The position numbers and the translations under genes were made by a program. The notes below the pieces were generated by a model, which was not told the DNA's origin, did no database searches, and saw only the letters and a list, made by a program, of their open reading frames with translations. Positions 25,113-36,965 of a DNA stretch of 64,000 nucleotides are shown here, piece after piece. The stretch's first letter is position 1. Every line of letters begins with the position of its first letter. The DNA comes from Halictus rubicundus (taxonomy: Eukaryota; Arthropoda; Insecta; Hymenoptera; Halictidae). The stretch lies in the NCBI RefSeq assembly GCF_050948215.1, contig NC_135151.1:8286220-8350219 (forward strand). The letters are read 5' to 3'.

Positions 25113-25740
25113 AAAGTATCCCAAAAATGTTGTACTTCCTTAAAAGGGACGGTGCGTAAGGTCATTTGAAGTAATTTTTGCCTGTGCGCAAATGTTCTCC
25201 GCGGCTTTGTTAAAGAGTTATTAACGAAAAATGGAGACCAATCAGAGCGCGGCTACAGCGGACGGATTTCGGTTCGACAACAGGTCCCGCTATGTGTGGC
25301 GTTGGTATTGGCCGAGCCGCAATCTGTCCGCTGTAGCTACGCTTTGATTCATCCGCGTTTTTCGTTAATAACTCCTTAACTAGTTAAGCGCATTTGACGT
25401 GTATACACGTCATCCAAAATTCTATTGCGGTTCGGTTAACGTTAATGAATTGTTAATTTCTTATCGAATAAAAATGTAATTCATATTATATTATACATAT
25501 TATTATACATATTATATATATTATACATAAAATTTATAATAGCGGCATTTGGCCTGCATTCGACGTATATATTCGTCATTGCTTGATTTTAATTCCGCGC
25601 CGTGAGGGACTTTTAAAATTAAATTCCACAGTTAACTGGTTAACAAAACCGTGGACAACACTTGCCCAAAGGAAAAAGTTTCGTCAAATGATTTCAGGAA
25701 TCATCCCTCTCAAGGAAGTACAACATTTCTGGGACACCCT
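25113..25740. mobile_element. GGGTGTCCC-type foldback MITE, interrupted by a second element
   Basis: Inverted ends: GTATCCCAAAAATG then TTGTACTTCC on the left, GGAAGTACAACATTT then CTGGGACACCC on the right. The long arms pair inward to GTTATTAACGAAAAA (left) and TTTTTCGTTAATAAC (right). The right arm is split by a 260-bp insertion (25,380-25,639). Without it the element is about 364 bp. Non-coding. Confidence 0.85.
25380..25639. mobile_element. TTAA-flanked element nested in a MITE
   Basis: TTAA borders the insert at 25,376-25,379 and 25,640-25,643. Removing the insert and one TTAA restores CCTTAACAAAACCG, which matches the expected arm (CTTTAACAAAGCCG) read from the opposite arm. The inverted ends are short (CTAGTTAA and, inverted, CCAGTTAA). 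Inside are two related motifs, GCATTTGACGTGTATACACG and GCATTCGACGTATATATTCG. The TTAA target suggests a piggyBac-type element; the ends are not typical CCC. Confidence 0.75.
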
Positions 25741-26197
25741 ATATATATTAACTGATTTTAATGAAAAAAAATGTAATATCTCTTTTTTAATATTCATTAC
25801 GCTGTAAAAATAAATATAATTAATATAGATACAGTAATTGGTACCCCTCAGTAATTGGGTCCCTTACCCTAGTGGTATTTACTAGGGAATGTGGAGGTTT
25901 ACTCAATCTCTGAATGACCTGTCAATCCGAATTAGCATTTCTTTAGAAATCTGATGACATCCTTGACGAATTCTTCGCTTCATGTCGTGCGAAGCACTTG
26001 GTTCTTATTGATAAATTTTGGTTTTTAAATTTCTGTTTTAAATTTATGTCAACGATTTCATTTGGACTTGTGCAATATCTATAATCTTAGCAACGAATAT
26101 TGAAGGAACAATGTATGCATGTAATGCTCCTTACGCGTTGTTAAAACACTACCGAGGCCGTGACTGATCACCGAACGAGCTAACCTAATAACAGTTT

Positions 26198-26556
26198 GGG
26201 TAATTATTTACTTTAGCGATTACTCACCGATTTCAGTCACCTTGAAATATGTATGTTGTCACGGACACTATTCTGAACAGCTTTTCTCTGTACTCTATAC
26301 ATGTTATCACGGTACGGCCTTCGTTTGTGAGATATTTACAAAAAAACACACGGACGTCCACTACAGTGAATTCTGTCCCTTTTAATTGACGCGCAGTTCG
26401 CTGCAGCGGACCTAACAGTTTTTTTACAAATATCTCGAAAACTAAGACCGAGCGGCTGTAACATGTATAAAAAGAAGTTGTTCAGAATGACGACCTTGAT
26501 GAGATATTTCAAGATCATTGAAATCGGCGAGGAAGCTCCTTTCCTAGATAATTACT
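26198..26556. mobile_element. Foldback element (imperfect arms about 150 bp)
   Basis: The left arm (26,198-26,348) and the reverse complement of the right arm (26,420-26,556) share CACCGATTTCA-type, CTTGAAATAT, TTCTGAACA and GAGATATTT(A/G)(C/T)AAAAAAAC blocks in order. The terminus may extend right to the CACCCTATAT near 26,630. Non-coding. Confidence 0.7.
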
Positions 26557-26796
26557 GAAACATTTTTGGATATCATTAATAATTTCAGAGATATTCTAGG
26601 GTGTCACTTCAAATGAAACACCCTATATGAACATATATGTATATTATTATGGATGTAGTAGAGCAACACATAACAATTGATATTTGAAACACGTATGAAA
26701 TGTTACAAAACACTGTCCATGTTTCTCTAATTTACGGTAGTGTAGGTATGTTGAAAGCCTATGCTTTCGGGACACTCTGTAGAAAAATATCGGACA

Positions 26797-26853
26797 AAGG
26801 AGCAAGGGGGCAAGGGAGCAAGGGAGCAAGGAAACAAGGGAGCAAGGGAGCAA
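26797..26853 (+). repeat. (GGGAGCAA)n short tandem repeat
   Basis: Seven 8-bp units with small variations, spread over both strands as short open frames that are not genes. Confidence 0.9.
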
Positions 26854-27265
26854 CAAAGCATGAAACCGGCAGTAACCTCCGTTCTACAGTTTATTTCATG
26901 CCACGGAGTTCGGGAACTCACAATCAGTTCTACTGGAAATGTTCGGTGTAGGAGCGGCGTAGTTTCACGCGCTGCATCTCATTGTTAGTTAGAAGCTCTA
27001 AGACCGTGCGTGCACGTAAACGTGTCAAGAGGCAGAGGCAGGGACGAAGGTGGAGTGGCCCGGTCCGAGCCGGCGCGGCGCGACGAGAGGCTAAAGATCG
27101 ACAGCGCGGAGAAAACGGGGATCTCGATCTCTCGGACCGGTCCTCAAGAGCCAACGTCACGTCCCAAGAGTTAACTTCTTGCTCCGGCAACGAACACGCG
27201 GTATCATCTAGAGCAGAAGTCGGCAGGACCGAGCGCGTTTTGGCCGATTTTTGAGGGCTACGCCC

Positions 27266-27775
27266 CACAGTGGGCAATTTGGACGAAATCGAATTCAAAA
27301 TCAAAGAACTTTCGATAGAAATGAGGTAGAGCGATAAAATTTTTTTTAAATGAAAGCTGAAACTTTGTAGAATATGGGAAAAATAGGGAGAATATTACCA
27401 TCCAATCATTTCAACGAAAAAATGACTTCATTAGTTTTTGTCACAAAAATCTATTTTTTGCAAAATCCTGAGGTCGTAGACAAATTTTGAGACCAGATTT
27501 GAAATCAGCGTGAAAAAATCTATGGGAAATGATGTATAGTATGTTAAAAAAAATTTTTTTCCGCGCGTGGTATTGGAAAAACTAAAATTTTCTTGAATTT
27601 GTTCGCGTTTAACGAATTTTCTCGAGGTTAAAAAACGTTCGTACCACAATCTCTCTATTTTTCCCATATTCTACAAAGATGCAGCTTTCATTTTAAAAAA
27701 ATTTCATCGCTCTACCTCATTCCTATCGAAAGTTCCTTGATTTTGAATCCGATTTTGTCCAAATTGCCCACTGTG
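27266..27775. mobile_element. Transib-like non-autonomous element (510 bp palindrome)
   Basis: The termini are CACAGTGGGCAATTTGGAC and its reverse complement, and the arms remain nearly perfect for about 125 bp on each side. Flanking direct repeats are CGCCC (27,261-27,265 and 27,776-27,780). The unoccupied sequence GGCTACGCCCCCTTG is present in the related repeat at 52,965-52,980 (minus orientation). CACAGTG-type termini and GC-rich 5-bp target duplications are hallmarks of the Transib superfamily, the group related to the RAG1 recombinase. No transposase is encoded; the 78-codon frame at 27,431-27,667 is not similar to one. Confidence 0.88.
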
Positions 27776-27880
27776 CGCCCCCTTGTTCCGGCCGCGCGTC
27801 TCGCTCCCCATGACGGTCGTAATTCTCGAGCCACTTCGGGCGCGAACCGTATAAACTGCGCGTGGCGCATTATTCGTAAA
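27776..27880 (+). repeat. Host repeat interrupted by the Transib-like element
   Basis: From CGCCCCCTTG to GCGCGTGGCGCAT this segment aligns with the reverse complement of 52,890-52,980, sharing GCGCGTCTC, GACGGTC, AATTCT and GAGCCAC. The short stretch to the left of the insertion (ending GGGCTACGCCC) belongs to the same repeat. Confidence 0.85.
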
Positions 27881-27999
27881 AAATTATTTAGGATCTTCAA
27901 TGAGTCAGGAACGGTTCACGAATATCAATAATTAATACGAATAAATTAGAAAGATTTAATTCACTTTGCTCGGTTGAAAGTTAGAAAAGTGTAGTTGTG

Positions 28000-28963
28000 A
28001 GTTTTGATAGGTAGATACCTGAATTTTTTTCACTCTTTTTAACTTTGTCACTGTTGGTGATAGTTAACCTTGCTTGTGTGTGTGTATTTTTTCAAGTTTT
28101 TTATGATGAATCAATATCTGATAAAATATTTGTATTCCTTTGGTACGGGTAGGGGGACGGAAATTATAATTTTGGCTCCAGGCGCAAGTTTTCCTTACCG
28201 CGGCCCTGAGTGTACACTCGTTCGCTCGTTTGCTTCTTGCCGCTAGCAGCTAGGCGGGCTACGGTTCCGGCGGCAAGAATCTCTCGAGCACTGTGTAGAT
28301 ACTTATCAAGGCGAAAGGAGCCACGAAGGCTTCGCGATTCACTAACATCAGGGCCACCTAACTGTTTTGTAGAACCATCCTACTTTTCTTTTAACGTTCG
28401 CGAGGTGCTCAACTCGAGACACGGATCGGTGCGCTGTTTGATTTCGAAATAGAAGTTATACTCCGCGACAATATTATAAAACACTATATTCTATCCTTAA
28501 CAAGTTCAATGTCATTCTTATATTGAAGACATTAGTAAACGTGTTGTAACTTTTATTCGTATAAAACTCGTATAGAAAAACGTTAAATGAAACTGCAAGT
28601 GAACGCGCTTAATAGTTTAAACGACGAAAAATGTTCGATGACAACTTCCAAAACGAGAAAAATCGAAGGAAAAGCGTCGTCGTGTACAAGCAAGAATTTC
28701 ATGGGAAAGACGGACCCCTTTAAGGAACACATCGAACTCTACGCTGATAGTAGAAACAAATCTTAGAACAGATAAGCGTATAATGAAGAATCTGAATCAT
28801 TTAAAAAGCTGAATTTTTTTTATAAGAAACATTTTAATTCATATGGGTTTAACGATTTAAATGATTATTTTCATCGTTTAAGAAAACAATAAACGGCACT
28901 TCCAAAGCGACAAATAAAGATGATGGTGATATTATGACATACAAGACAATAGGTCAATGAATA

Positions 28964-29003
<40 letters not shown>

Positions 29004-30918
29004 TAGTCAAAGCAAAGTTTATTTTTCAAACTTATGCCCAAGATCATTTCGAAAGCAAAGAAAGAAATATATTACCTTAGCCGGTACGATTTGCTGTTTT
29101 AGACAATTATTAAGTAAATATTCTTTTAAGAAATATTGTGACAAAAGCGATTAGGAATCAGTGTTTTGACGAATTTGTTCTTTGTTTTTAAGCGGAATGA
29201 TAACTCAAAGCAACGGTTATAACGTTTGCGGCACAAACGCTTTTCCCATTAAAACTGTAAAATAGAAACTGGTTTTCGCATAAAGCCGTCGATCTCATGG
29301 GAGAGAACACGGTCGATCATCGTCCGACATCTACGCAAAAGGCTAGAACTCGAAATCGATGGCCGTCAAAAATGTATTTTGTTAACATGCTTTCAAGAAA
29401 TATCGATACACTGGTATCATCAAAAGCATCGTCAGCAACGTGTAAAACAATTTTTCTAAAACTAGTTTTGCGTGTTTAAATACTTATTCTAAATTTTCTA
29501 GCTGGTCTTTGAAGTTTGCATATGTCATCGGTAATACAGTAATGCTCTTGATTTACAGTATATATAATATAAATGTGTAAGTAAGCAAATTTTCAGAATT
29601 AACATATCTAATCGAAAGAAACGTTCCTTTGTCTATGGTCAGAAGTAGATACTAATTTGCAGATGGGTTATAAATATGAAACGCGCTGTAACTGAGTGTG
29701 TATGAAAGTTGTCTATTAAAAACAAGGAAAATAATTGATTTTCTCAATATTATGCCGCATGTTAAAATAACAATGCGCATAATATTAATTAATTTGATTT
29801 ACTGAGACAAGACTTCTTACAGAACAGGCTTGAACTAAGTTTGTTCAATACTCCTTGTTTCTTTGAGTTTTATTAAGTCATAAATTATGAGATGATACGT
29901 GTACACTCTTGACAAAACACATTATCGGGTATGCATCAATTAAATTATGAATACTTAACTTGCTAAGCAGGTCAAACATAAACTTACATATATTTAATCA
30001 TAGACAGCCAGACAACCATGACATAGAGTTTATTGATAAATAGTCAATACTTGTATGTTTTGACGCGTCACGTTCCTCAAGAAACATAGATGTGCGTATT
30101 TTATGCAAATGTAGTGGTTGTTAACTGTGTACTTCTTGAAAAATCCTGCATTCTTGGGTTATTGTTTTATAACGATTGAACTACATATCCGCAGCCTTAT
30201 CATTAGTTTATAGAAGAACAAAAGACGAGTTATATCGTCCTTTCCTCTTAACAGATTCAATTTTGTGTCTCGCAAGCCAGATGAACATGCACCGAATTGT
30301 TCTAGATTGCCATTTTTACAGACTAAAATGCCACGTTGTATTATTTGTCTGGCCTCGTTTCAAAGTCTCAGAAATGCTTGCTTCCTGCGTAAATATTTAC
30401 CGAGTGAACAGATCATGAGAAGACATAATAGAAGACGAACGTCGTCGAATACTTACTCTTCTCTCATTATGGCGGGTGAGCAGGAAATAAAAGGACGTCG
30501 CGTAAAAGGAGGACAATTTCGTCGCGCGCCGGCGATTTACGATCAGTCGATCTAGCAAAAGAAATTCGAGCGAGTTCTCGAGGTGAAAATTTTGACTAGT
30601 GACGAAACAGTTGAATAGAGGCCGGCTCTCCTTTCGTGCCATAAAACGGTTTGTTGATTGCTGCTACTATACTATCTCCGCCAACGAAAATAGGTGTGGA
30701 CGAAGTTAAATCAGAGAGCAAAGGAGCGGAAGGCTGAGAGAAAACAAGATCTCGATCTCTTAACCGGTCGTGCGATTGAAAATGGGGCTCGCATGTGTAT
30801 GTATGCGCCAGACGGTCGAAGCAGCCCAGCATTAGGGCCGGATAACTGTTAGGTGGAACCTCCCTCCACTCGAAGGAAACTCTTCGTTCTACTTTTTTTT
30901 CTTACCCTCTCTCTCCCT

Positions 30919-30965
<47 letters not shown>

Positions 30966-31400
30966 TCTCTCTCCCCACCCTCACCATCGTTTCTGACCCT
31001 TGCGATGGATCACAAGCGGTGCTCAGTCTCTTCTGGAAAGATGTAAGAATAAAGGTCGATTTATATTATCCGTTCAGATCGGTACCGGCACGTTCCATTC
31101 CGTTCAGGTAAAATCAGTGGGGTATTTATACTATCAGTCCACCTCCATCAACGACAGACAAAAGACGTAAAAATATTTCTTTCGGAGAAGAGTATCCTGA
31201 AATTTTCATCAGAAGTTGGTCGGTCAACGTTGCAATAAGCTACAAGCGTTTAAACATGGTGAAAATTGCAGTTTTTGACGATTTTCAGCTGTTTACAGTA
31301 ATGTAGAAAATCTAAGGATGTTCGCATCTTTCAATGCCTGTAGTTTTTTCTGCATCAATCGATTTTTACGAAATTTTCAGAATATGTATAATTGAAACAG
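28000..31400. other. Gene-free stretch
   Basis: No recognisable gene. It contains an (AT)n tract at 28,967-29,000, a (CT)n tract at about 30,922-30,962 and GC-richer patches near 28,200-28,450 and 30,420-30,850. The short words AGAAAAC, GATCTCGATCTCT and ACCGGTC occur at 27,110-27,145 and 30,740-30,770, hinting at another diverged repeat. Confidence 0.4.
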
Positions 31401-31431
31401 ATCTACAAAATGTGTGATTTAAGTATTCAAT

Positions 31432-31634
31432 ATAGGCCCACATAAAAAAGTTGTAAACAACAACTTTTAATATTTTCTTTGTAAAATCCGACCAATTGCA
31501 AATATGTTCAACATTTCTTTTTCACGTCAGGTAGTAAGCTAATTTTCCACTTTCTCAAAAAAAAATCAAAGTCGTATGGCCCGATGTTAAAACAGTTGTC
31601 GTCCTTTTAAATTGCCCGAACGTTACTGTGATTC
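31432..31634 (-). repeat. Dispersed repeat, inverted partner of 3,993-4,182
   Basis: The minus-strand sequence aligns with 3,993-4,182, including CCATACGACTT and AAAAGTTG blocks. Confidence 0.75.
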
Positions 31635-32013
31635 ACTTTATATGTATATGTTGATCACACGCTCGTCTCAACTGTCGTTCAACTGTCTTCAGTCATCATC
31701 CGCTTCAGGCAGAAGATTCTTTTTGAGAATGTGTTTCTAATTACTTGATTAATAGTAAAATATTTTCATAGTTTGAGAGTTTACATTCTCATTTTGGAAA
31801 TTTTAAAAAGTCTATTTCCTTTTTGCATAAATTTTTAGATTAAACTCCGATTTTTATTCGTTGATTACGAGACCAATAACGAAAGAAATAGAGTTTCATA
31901 TGTACTTTTAATTATGAACAGCGTTGTGTCCGAAGTAATCCACGTAAGAACGTAAAATCGTGTGATCGCGGTTAATAAGCAGAAGATTTACTATATTAAT
32001 TTCGCTATATGTA

Positions 32014-32457
32014 TTGTCCTTGTACCATATCCATCGGTGGGACACAGCGTCAACAAAGTCCTATTGGAGTAATTCCACACCGACATACTCGAATTGGATC
32101 AACACAGGACCCAACGACGCGTATAGAACCAACACAGGAACCATAAATTTGGAGCCGATAAGCCCAATACGGAGAGACTCGAATTGGACCATGCCTGGAC
32201 TCAAACGGACGCAACCTGAAGTAAAACGAACGAAAAAGAAATCGAATCGGATCATTGGGTCACTGACGCTTAAGGTGGACGAACTTTGGATGAAACTCAA
32301 AACCGATCATCTAAAGAGTGAGCGGTTCCAATTAATCCAACACCGGATCAGACACGCGTTAGATAGCATAGACTTAAATGAGATCTGCATTAAGCGTAAA
32401 GATTGGAGAATGAGGTTAACAAACTGTAATTCTCAGGGACGCCGCAGGTTTTGTTAG
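32014..32457 (+). other. 147-codon open frame, unassigned
   Basis: An open frame containing loosely repeated words (ACTCGAATTGGA at two places, CAACACAGGA twice). The predicted product is rich in Asn, Thr, Lys and Arg, with no domain I recognise and no clear start context. It is probably a degenerate tandem repeat rather than a gene, but it is the longest unexplained frame in this part of the window. Confidence 0.2.
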
Positions 32458-32765
32458 ACGCAAGCTCATGAAAAGTAGGGATCCTTTTTACAGCTTCTTT
32501 CACAAAATTGATACTTCTTGTAAGAAATATTAAGGTCGGTTTTCCTAAGCGTGTCTGGACGCAGCGTTTTGGGATCCTGGAGCCTTTTATACTGCATTCG
32601 TCAAACTTTGTCTGAAGCGATCGCATACGATTGCGTCTGTTCGCTCTGCGTTTGGATGGGTGCGTCTACGTCTAGGCGCGTATGTTCGAACGCATTTTTA
32701 TGGTGGTCGTAGGTCCCTTTTCTTTTCTCTTCTGTTAGCACGTGCTTTTAGCAAATCGCTGACTA

Positions 32766-32850
32766 CAGTGTTTTCTCGATATATGTCCCAAGTATCTAGC
32801 CGATAAATGTCCCAGAACTATCCCGGCTGCCGCGCGATATACTAGTATCT
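32766..32850 (+). repeat. Fragment of the CAGTGT..CTCGATATATGTCC repeat
   Basis: It shares CAGTGT, CTCGATATATGTCC, TCTAGCCG and the following inverted words with the element inside the ATAD2 intron (60,133-60,756). Confidence 0.65.
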
Positions 32851-33239
32851 TGCAATTCTAAAAAAAATTAGCTGCCCCTAGGTGCCTCTGTGGTCGTATC
32901 ATTGTTTTTTGTAACGCAGAGTTCAAGGCTGTTCATTTGAAAACATTCTAGCCGAATATCTCGAAAAGTATGGAAGATATTAAAAAAGTGTAAAAAACGT
33001 GTCCAAGGCAGTATCAGTTTTTTATTTGGATGGCGTTTTCAAGGTCATTTGAAGGTCATCTTTGTTTTTTCAAATGAAAACCTATATTTGTTAGTATGGG
33101 ATCTTATTGTACGTAAAAAGACCAGCAATTCTTCAATTCTTTCTTCTTTGGGAACTATGAAGTGCGAATAGAATACCTATACAATACAAATACAATACAG
33201 TACATACTTTGTTTTATGCAATACAAAGGGTAGAGTTTG

Positions 33240-35040
33240 CTATCCGGAGAATTAGTCTTTCCCCTCGTTCAGGTCAATATGAGACAGCGAATTATCTAAT
33301 ATCAAGTTCAGATTCGTGATCAGCGACCCCAAAAACGGCCTAATACCAATTTTCAAGCAGAACCAATAATTTTTTAATAAGTTGTGAGGTTTTGACCACG
33401 TTTTGGCGATTTGAGACCACTGTGGGGCCGCGTTGTCGTCGATTTCGAGGAGAGTTGTTTGCGAACTCCGGGACGTTTCCACGGTGGGACCACGTGACAG
33501 GCCCACATCGAATTTCTGTGCTCAAGCCGACGGCCAAGAGAGAAACAGAGAGAAAAAGAAAGTGAAATGAATGAGGTATCTGATAAAAAAATTTGTTTTT
33601 TATAACAAAACTCAACTATGCAAAGTCCGCTAATAATATAAAAGCTTTTGTACCGTTCAATAAAAAATTAATTTGATTCTCTCCTTTCGAAGTTACAAAG
33701 AAATTTTAATGCAGATAATATAGACACAGTACTCTCTCCCATATAAGAAAATTGTCTACTCTGAAGGTGAGAAAATTTTATCCCCACTATTAGGGGGTTC
33801 CCCCTTGGATGCTCGGTCGTGCTACGATGTAACACTAGGGTGGCTCTTATTTATGACTTTTAAATTTTGTTCATACCCCGCCCCCCCCCCCCCAAATAAT
33901 AAAAAAAATCTGTGCAAAGTTTGAGCACCCGCGGATAACGGGAAAACGTGCCTCCCGGGCTCTTAAACATTAAAATATTTAATTAAATGCTCATAAAATC
34001 GTTTTTCTTGAATATCTCCTAAATTCTTGACTGTATAGAAAAATATTGTAATAAATATACTTTATCCGCTCCCATGGGACCCCTCATGGATTCGCTCATT
34101 GAGACGCACCTGTCATCTCTCCCAAAAATCAGGCCACCGATTACCAGCCAATTAGCGCGCTCGGCCATCGGCTCGCTACCAACTCCCGAATTACGGAACT
34201 CGTCCTCACTCTCTTTCGTGTCCAATCGTTATTGCGACAAGACCACCATGTACCTTCGCTTTTTGCTCGTAACACGCGACAACGTGCGACGAACTATCTC
34301 ACGTGTTTTTCGAAGTCTCTTCACCGCACACAGTGCCACCAAGCAACCCAAGGGGTTCCACGCGATACACGAAATAAACTACGCGTAGTGCAAGATAGTG
34401 CGATTCCAAATCTTCTGATAAGGTTCTATCAGCCATCGGAATCACCCGATTCCTCAACAAATATGTTAAACTAAACTTGTACACACATCTGGACAGGCTG
34501 TGTCTTGTATGTCCTATCACATTTTTTCGTAAAACAAACGGTTTCCGAAAAAATTGAAAAAAATTCCAGACCAAAATCAAACAATTTTTTTAGAAATTTG
34601 AAAACAGAATTGTATTTTCATTATCTTTTATCCATAAACATTAACGAAAAATGTGAATTTTTGCAAGAAATTGCACATATTTCTTTTATTATGAGTCAAC
34701 AAATTTTCAGGTTCCACTGTATCAAGTGGAATTATAATATCATTTAAATATTGCGAGCAATTACACCGTTTGAAGGAAGGGATGTTTTGCACCACCCTCC
34801 TTACAGTCCTGATAACAAAAGAAAAAAATCAAAAGTGAAAAAAATTATCAAATCTGGTTGCCGTCAAAATTCAATTAGATAAATTTTTGCGGAATTACCT
34901 AGAACGTTCTGGGAAAAGCGAATTCGTGATCTGCCCAATCGTTGGTAGTTGGATAAAACGGCACGAATTTTCTGACCGACCCAATACATTAGGACTGGTT
35001 TCCCTTTGTGCCTGATTTTCACTGTTTAAGGTCAGTGAGG
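33240..35040. other. Gene-free stretch
   Basis: No gene recognised. Frames at 34,019-34,225 (minus) and 34,074-34,388 (plus) overlap each other on opposite strands and show no domain. A poly-C tract lies at 33,881-33,893. Confidence 0.4.
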
Positions 35041-35044
35041 GTCT

Positions 35045-35580
35045 AATTAGAGCTAGTACCTTTACCCGGGTATGTGAGATATCCGACTCGGATATCTCAT
35101 GAGACAGCCGAGTCCCCGGGTACCTGAGTATCTCATGAGGTCTCAGAACTGGTTACAAAATCTGTTATTTCCTGAACCGCCGCCCTCTATGCTTTATTCG
35201 AGTATTCGGTTAATTCATATTTTTTTATAAAAATACTAAACACAAATTGCTTTGTAAACATTTAGAAAATCTACTATCAACAGTTTCATGAAATAATAAT
35301 AAAAACTATCTCATATACTTAGGTATCTCATGAGTAGACTGGGGATTTTATGCATTTATGGCAAAAATGAGTTGGTGCAATTTAAAACAATAAAGAAATT
35401 AAACGAATCTAAGAACGTTGACAAGATCGTTAAAGAAAATAAGTAATCGTAATGTGTCTTCTGTTTCTTTCAATTGATCCAAACAATTTTTATTTTGCAG
35501 AAAGATCCGCAGTCGATTCATGAGATACCCGGGTACTCGGGTAATTCCTGTTTACTCGGGTACCTCATAAGAACAGCTCT
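35045..35580. repeat. Palindromic repeat cluster around a MITE copy
   Basis: CCCGGGTA, CTCATGAG and GGTATCTCATGA words recur in both orientations (35,060-35,150, 35,320-35,335, 35,517-35,575). Between them lies a copy of the TAGACTGCGGATC family, about 35,334-35,516, with both inverted ends (TAGACTGGGGATTTTATGCA and, inverted, CGACTGCGGATCTTT). Confidence 0.7.
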
Positions 35581-36167
35581 AGGCCTAATGACAGCTAGTT
35601 AATGGACATTCGGTATAATATGCCAAAAGCTGATATTGTGGACACTTTCGCACGTTACCGTCTAAAATGTGTTTTACGAATACAAGAAAGAAAAGTGAAA
35701 GTAACGAACGATTCTTGCGGAACGATCGTCAACGCGAGCGACTATGTATGACTCAACATCGCTACACTGATAGAAACCGTAAATTTATAACAGTTGTCAC
35801 ATAGCATTCCGCTATGTTGCCATCGAAATACTGTTTAAATTCGTAACACGAGAAGGTTTAATGTAGCAAAGCGAGCGACGCTCCGTGCAAATCAACTGTC
35901 GAAACAGGAAGAATGAACAAAGTCCTGGTGTGTATGTGACTCTCATGTAAAATAGAAACACGTCGAATTTAGCATACTAATCGGTAAAATGGAACCAAAG
36001 TCTACCAATGATTCTGTTTCTCTTATTCTTTCTTCTTTCGTCAAGAGATTTGTTTACACCATTTTGTTGCAACATGCAATCACAATACTAAAGGGTACCT
36101 TCGAATCCAATGACCTAGTTTACTATGGCTTTAAGTCTTGAAACAATGCTAAAATCTTTGTGAATAG

Positions 36168-36175
<8 letters not shown>

Positions 36176-36217
<42 letters not shown>
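36176..36217 (+). repeat. (GA)n microsatellite
   Basis: About 20 GA units with few interruptions. Confidence 0.95.
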
Positions 36218-36219
<2 letters not shown>

Positions 36220-36828
36220 ATAAATTATCCGGACGGAAATGTGGACATTTATCCGAACATCACTGTATTTACCCTATAAGTATTGAAAGAATTATAAAAT
36301 ACATAATTGAATGCAAGAGCTAATAAGACAAAATTGTTCAAAATGTAAAACGGAGAACGGTATTCGTTTCTGTCAGAATTTCAAAGAATTTGATTTACGT
36401 GACATTTTACTGAACGATTATTTCAGGGAATATTTGACTGTAGCGTGCGCATTTCGTAATCAATTATGGACGTGCTCGATCTCAAATACGCGAGCTAAAT
36501 GTAAACAGCTCTAATCAATAGCATACTTCGAGCACAGCAATGGGATTTTCATTAAACCGAACGAAAAGTAATATTTGAAGAACTTCAAATTTGATAAATA
36601 CCATCATACTTTTATGACGATGTTAGAAATTGTTTATGACAATGTTAATGGATAATTTGCAGAATGCTGCGAAGGCAGAAAAAGAAATTGTACATGACAC
36701 AGTGAAAAATTAAATAACAATATTATAAGCACTTTTCTGTTACGCACAAAATATTTGTATTTACGTCTGTGCCTACGGCACTGAGGACCGTCAGACAGCT
36801 GTGAGGTGGGGATACGGGAACCGCGAGC

Positions 36829-36965
36829 CAGTGTCGCCAGATCAAGACTTGTTCCCCCACTCTGATTTCCCTTTCTACCGCGCTATTCCGCACGCTGCCG
36901 CCGCGACCCTGTCACGTGATCCTTTCCGTCTCTGTCGTACATACTCCGGTACTGGCAGAGAGAGG
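36829..36965 (+). mobile_element. Truncated copy of the hAT-like element at 5,340
   Basis: It starts with the intact terminus CAGTGTCGCCAGAT and aligns with 5,340-5,476, down to TACTCCGGTACTGGCAGAG. The match stops at 36,965 and the right terminus is absent. Confidence 0.88.
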
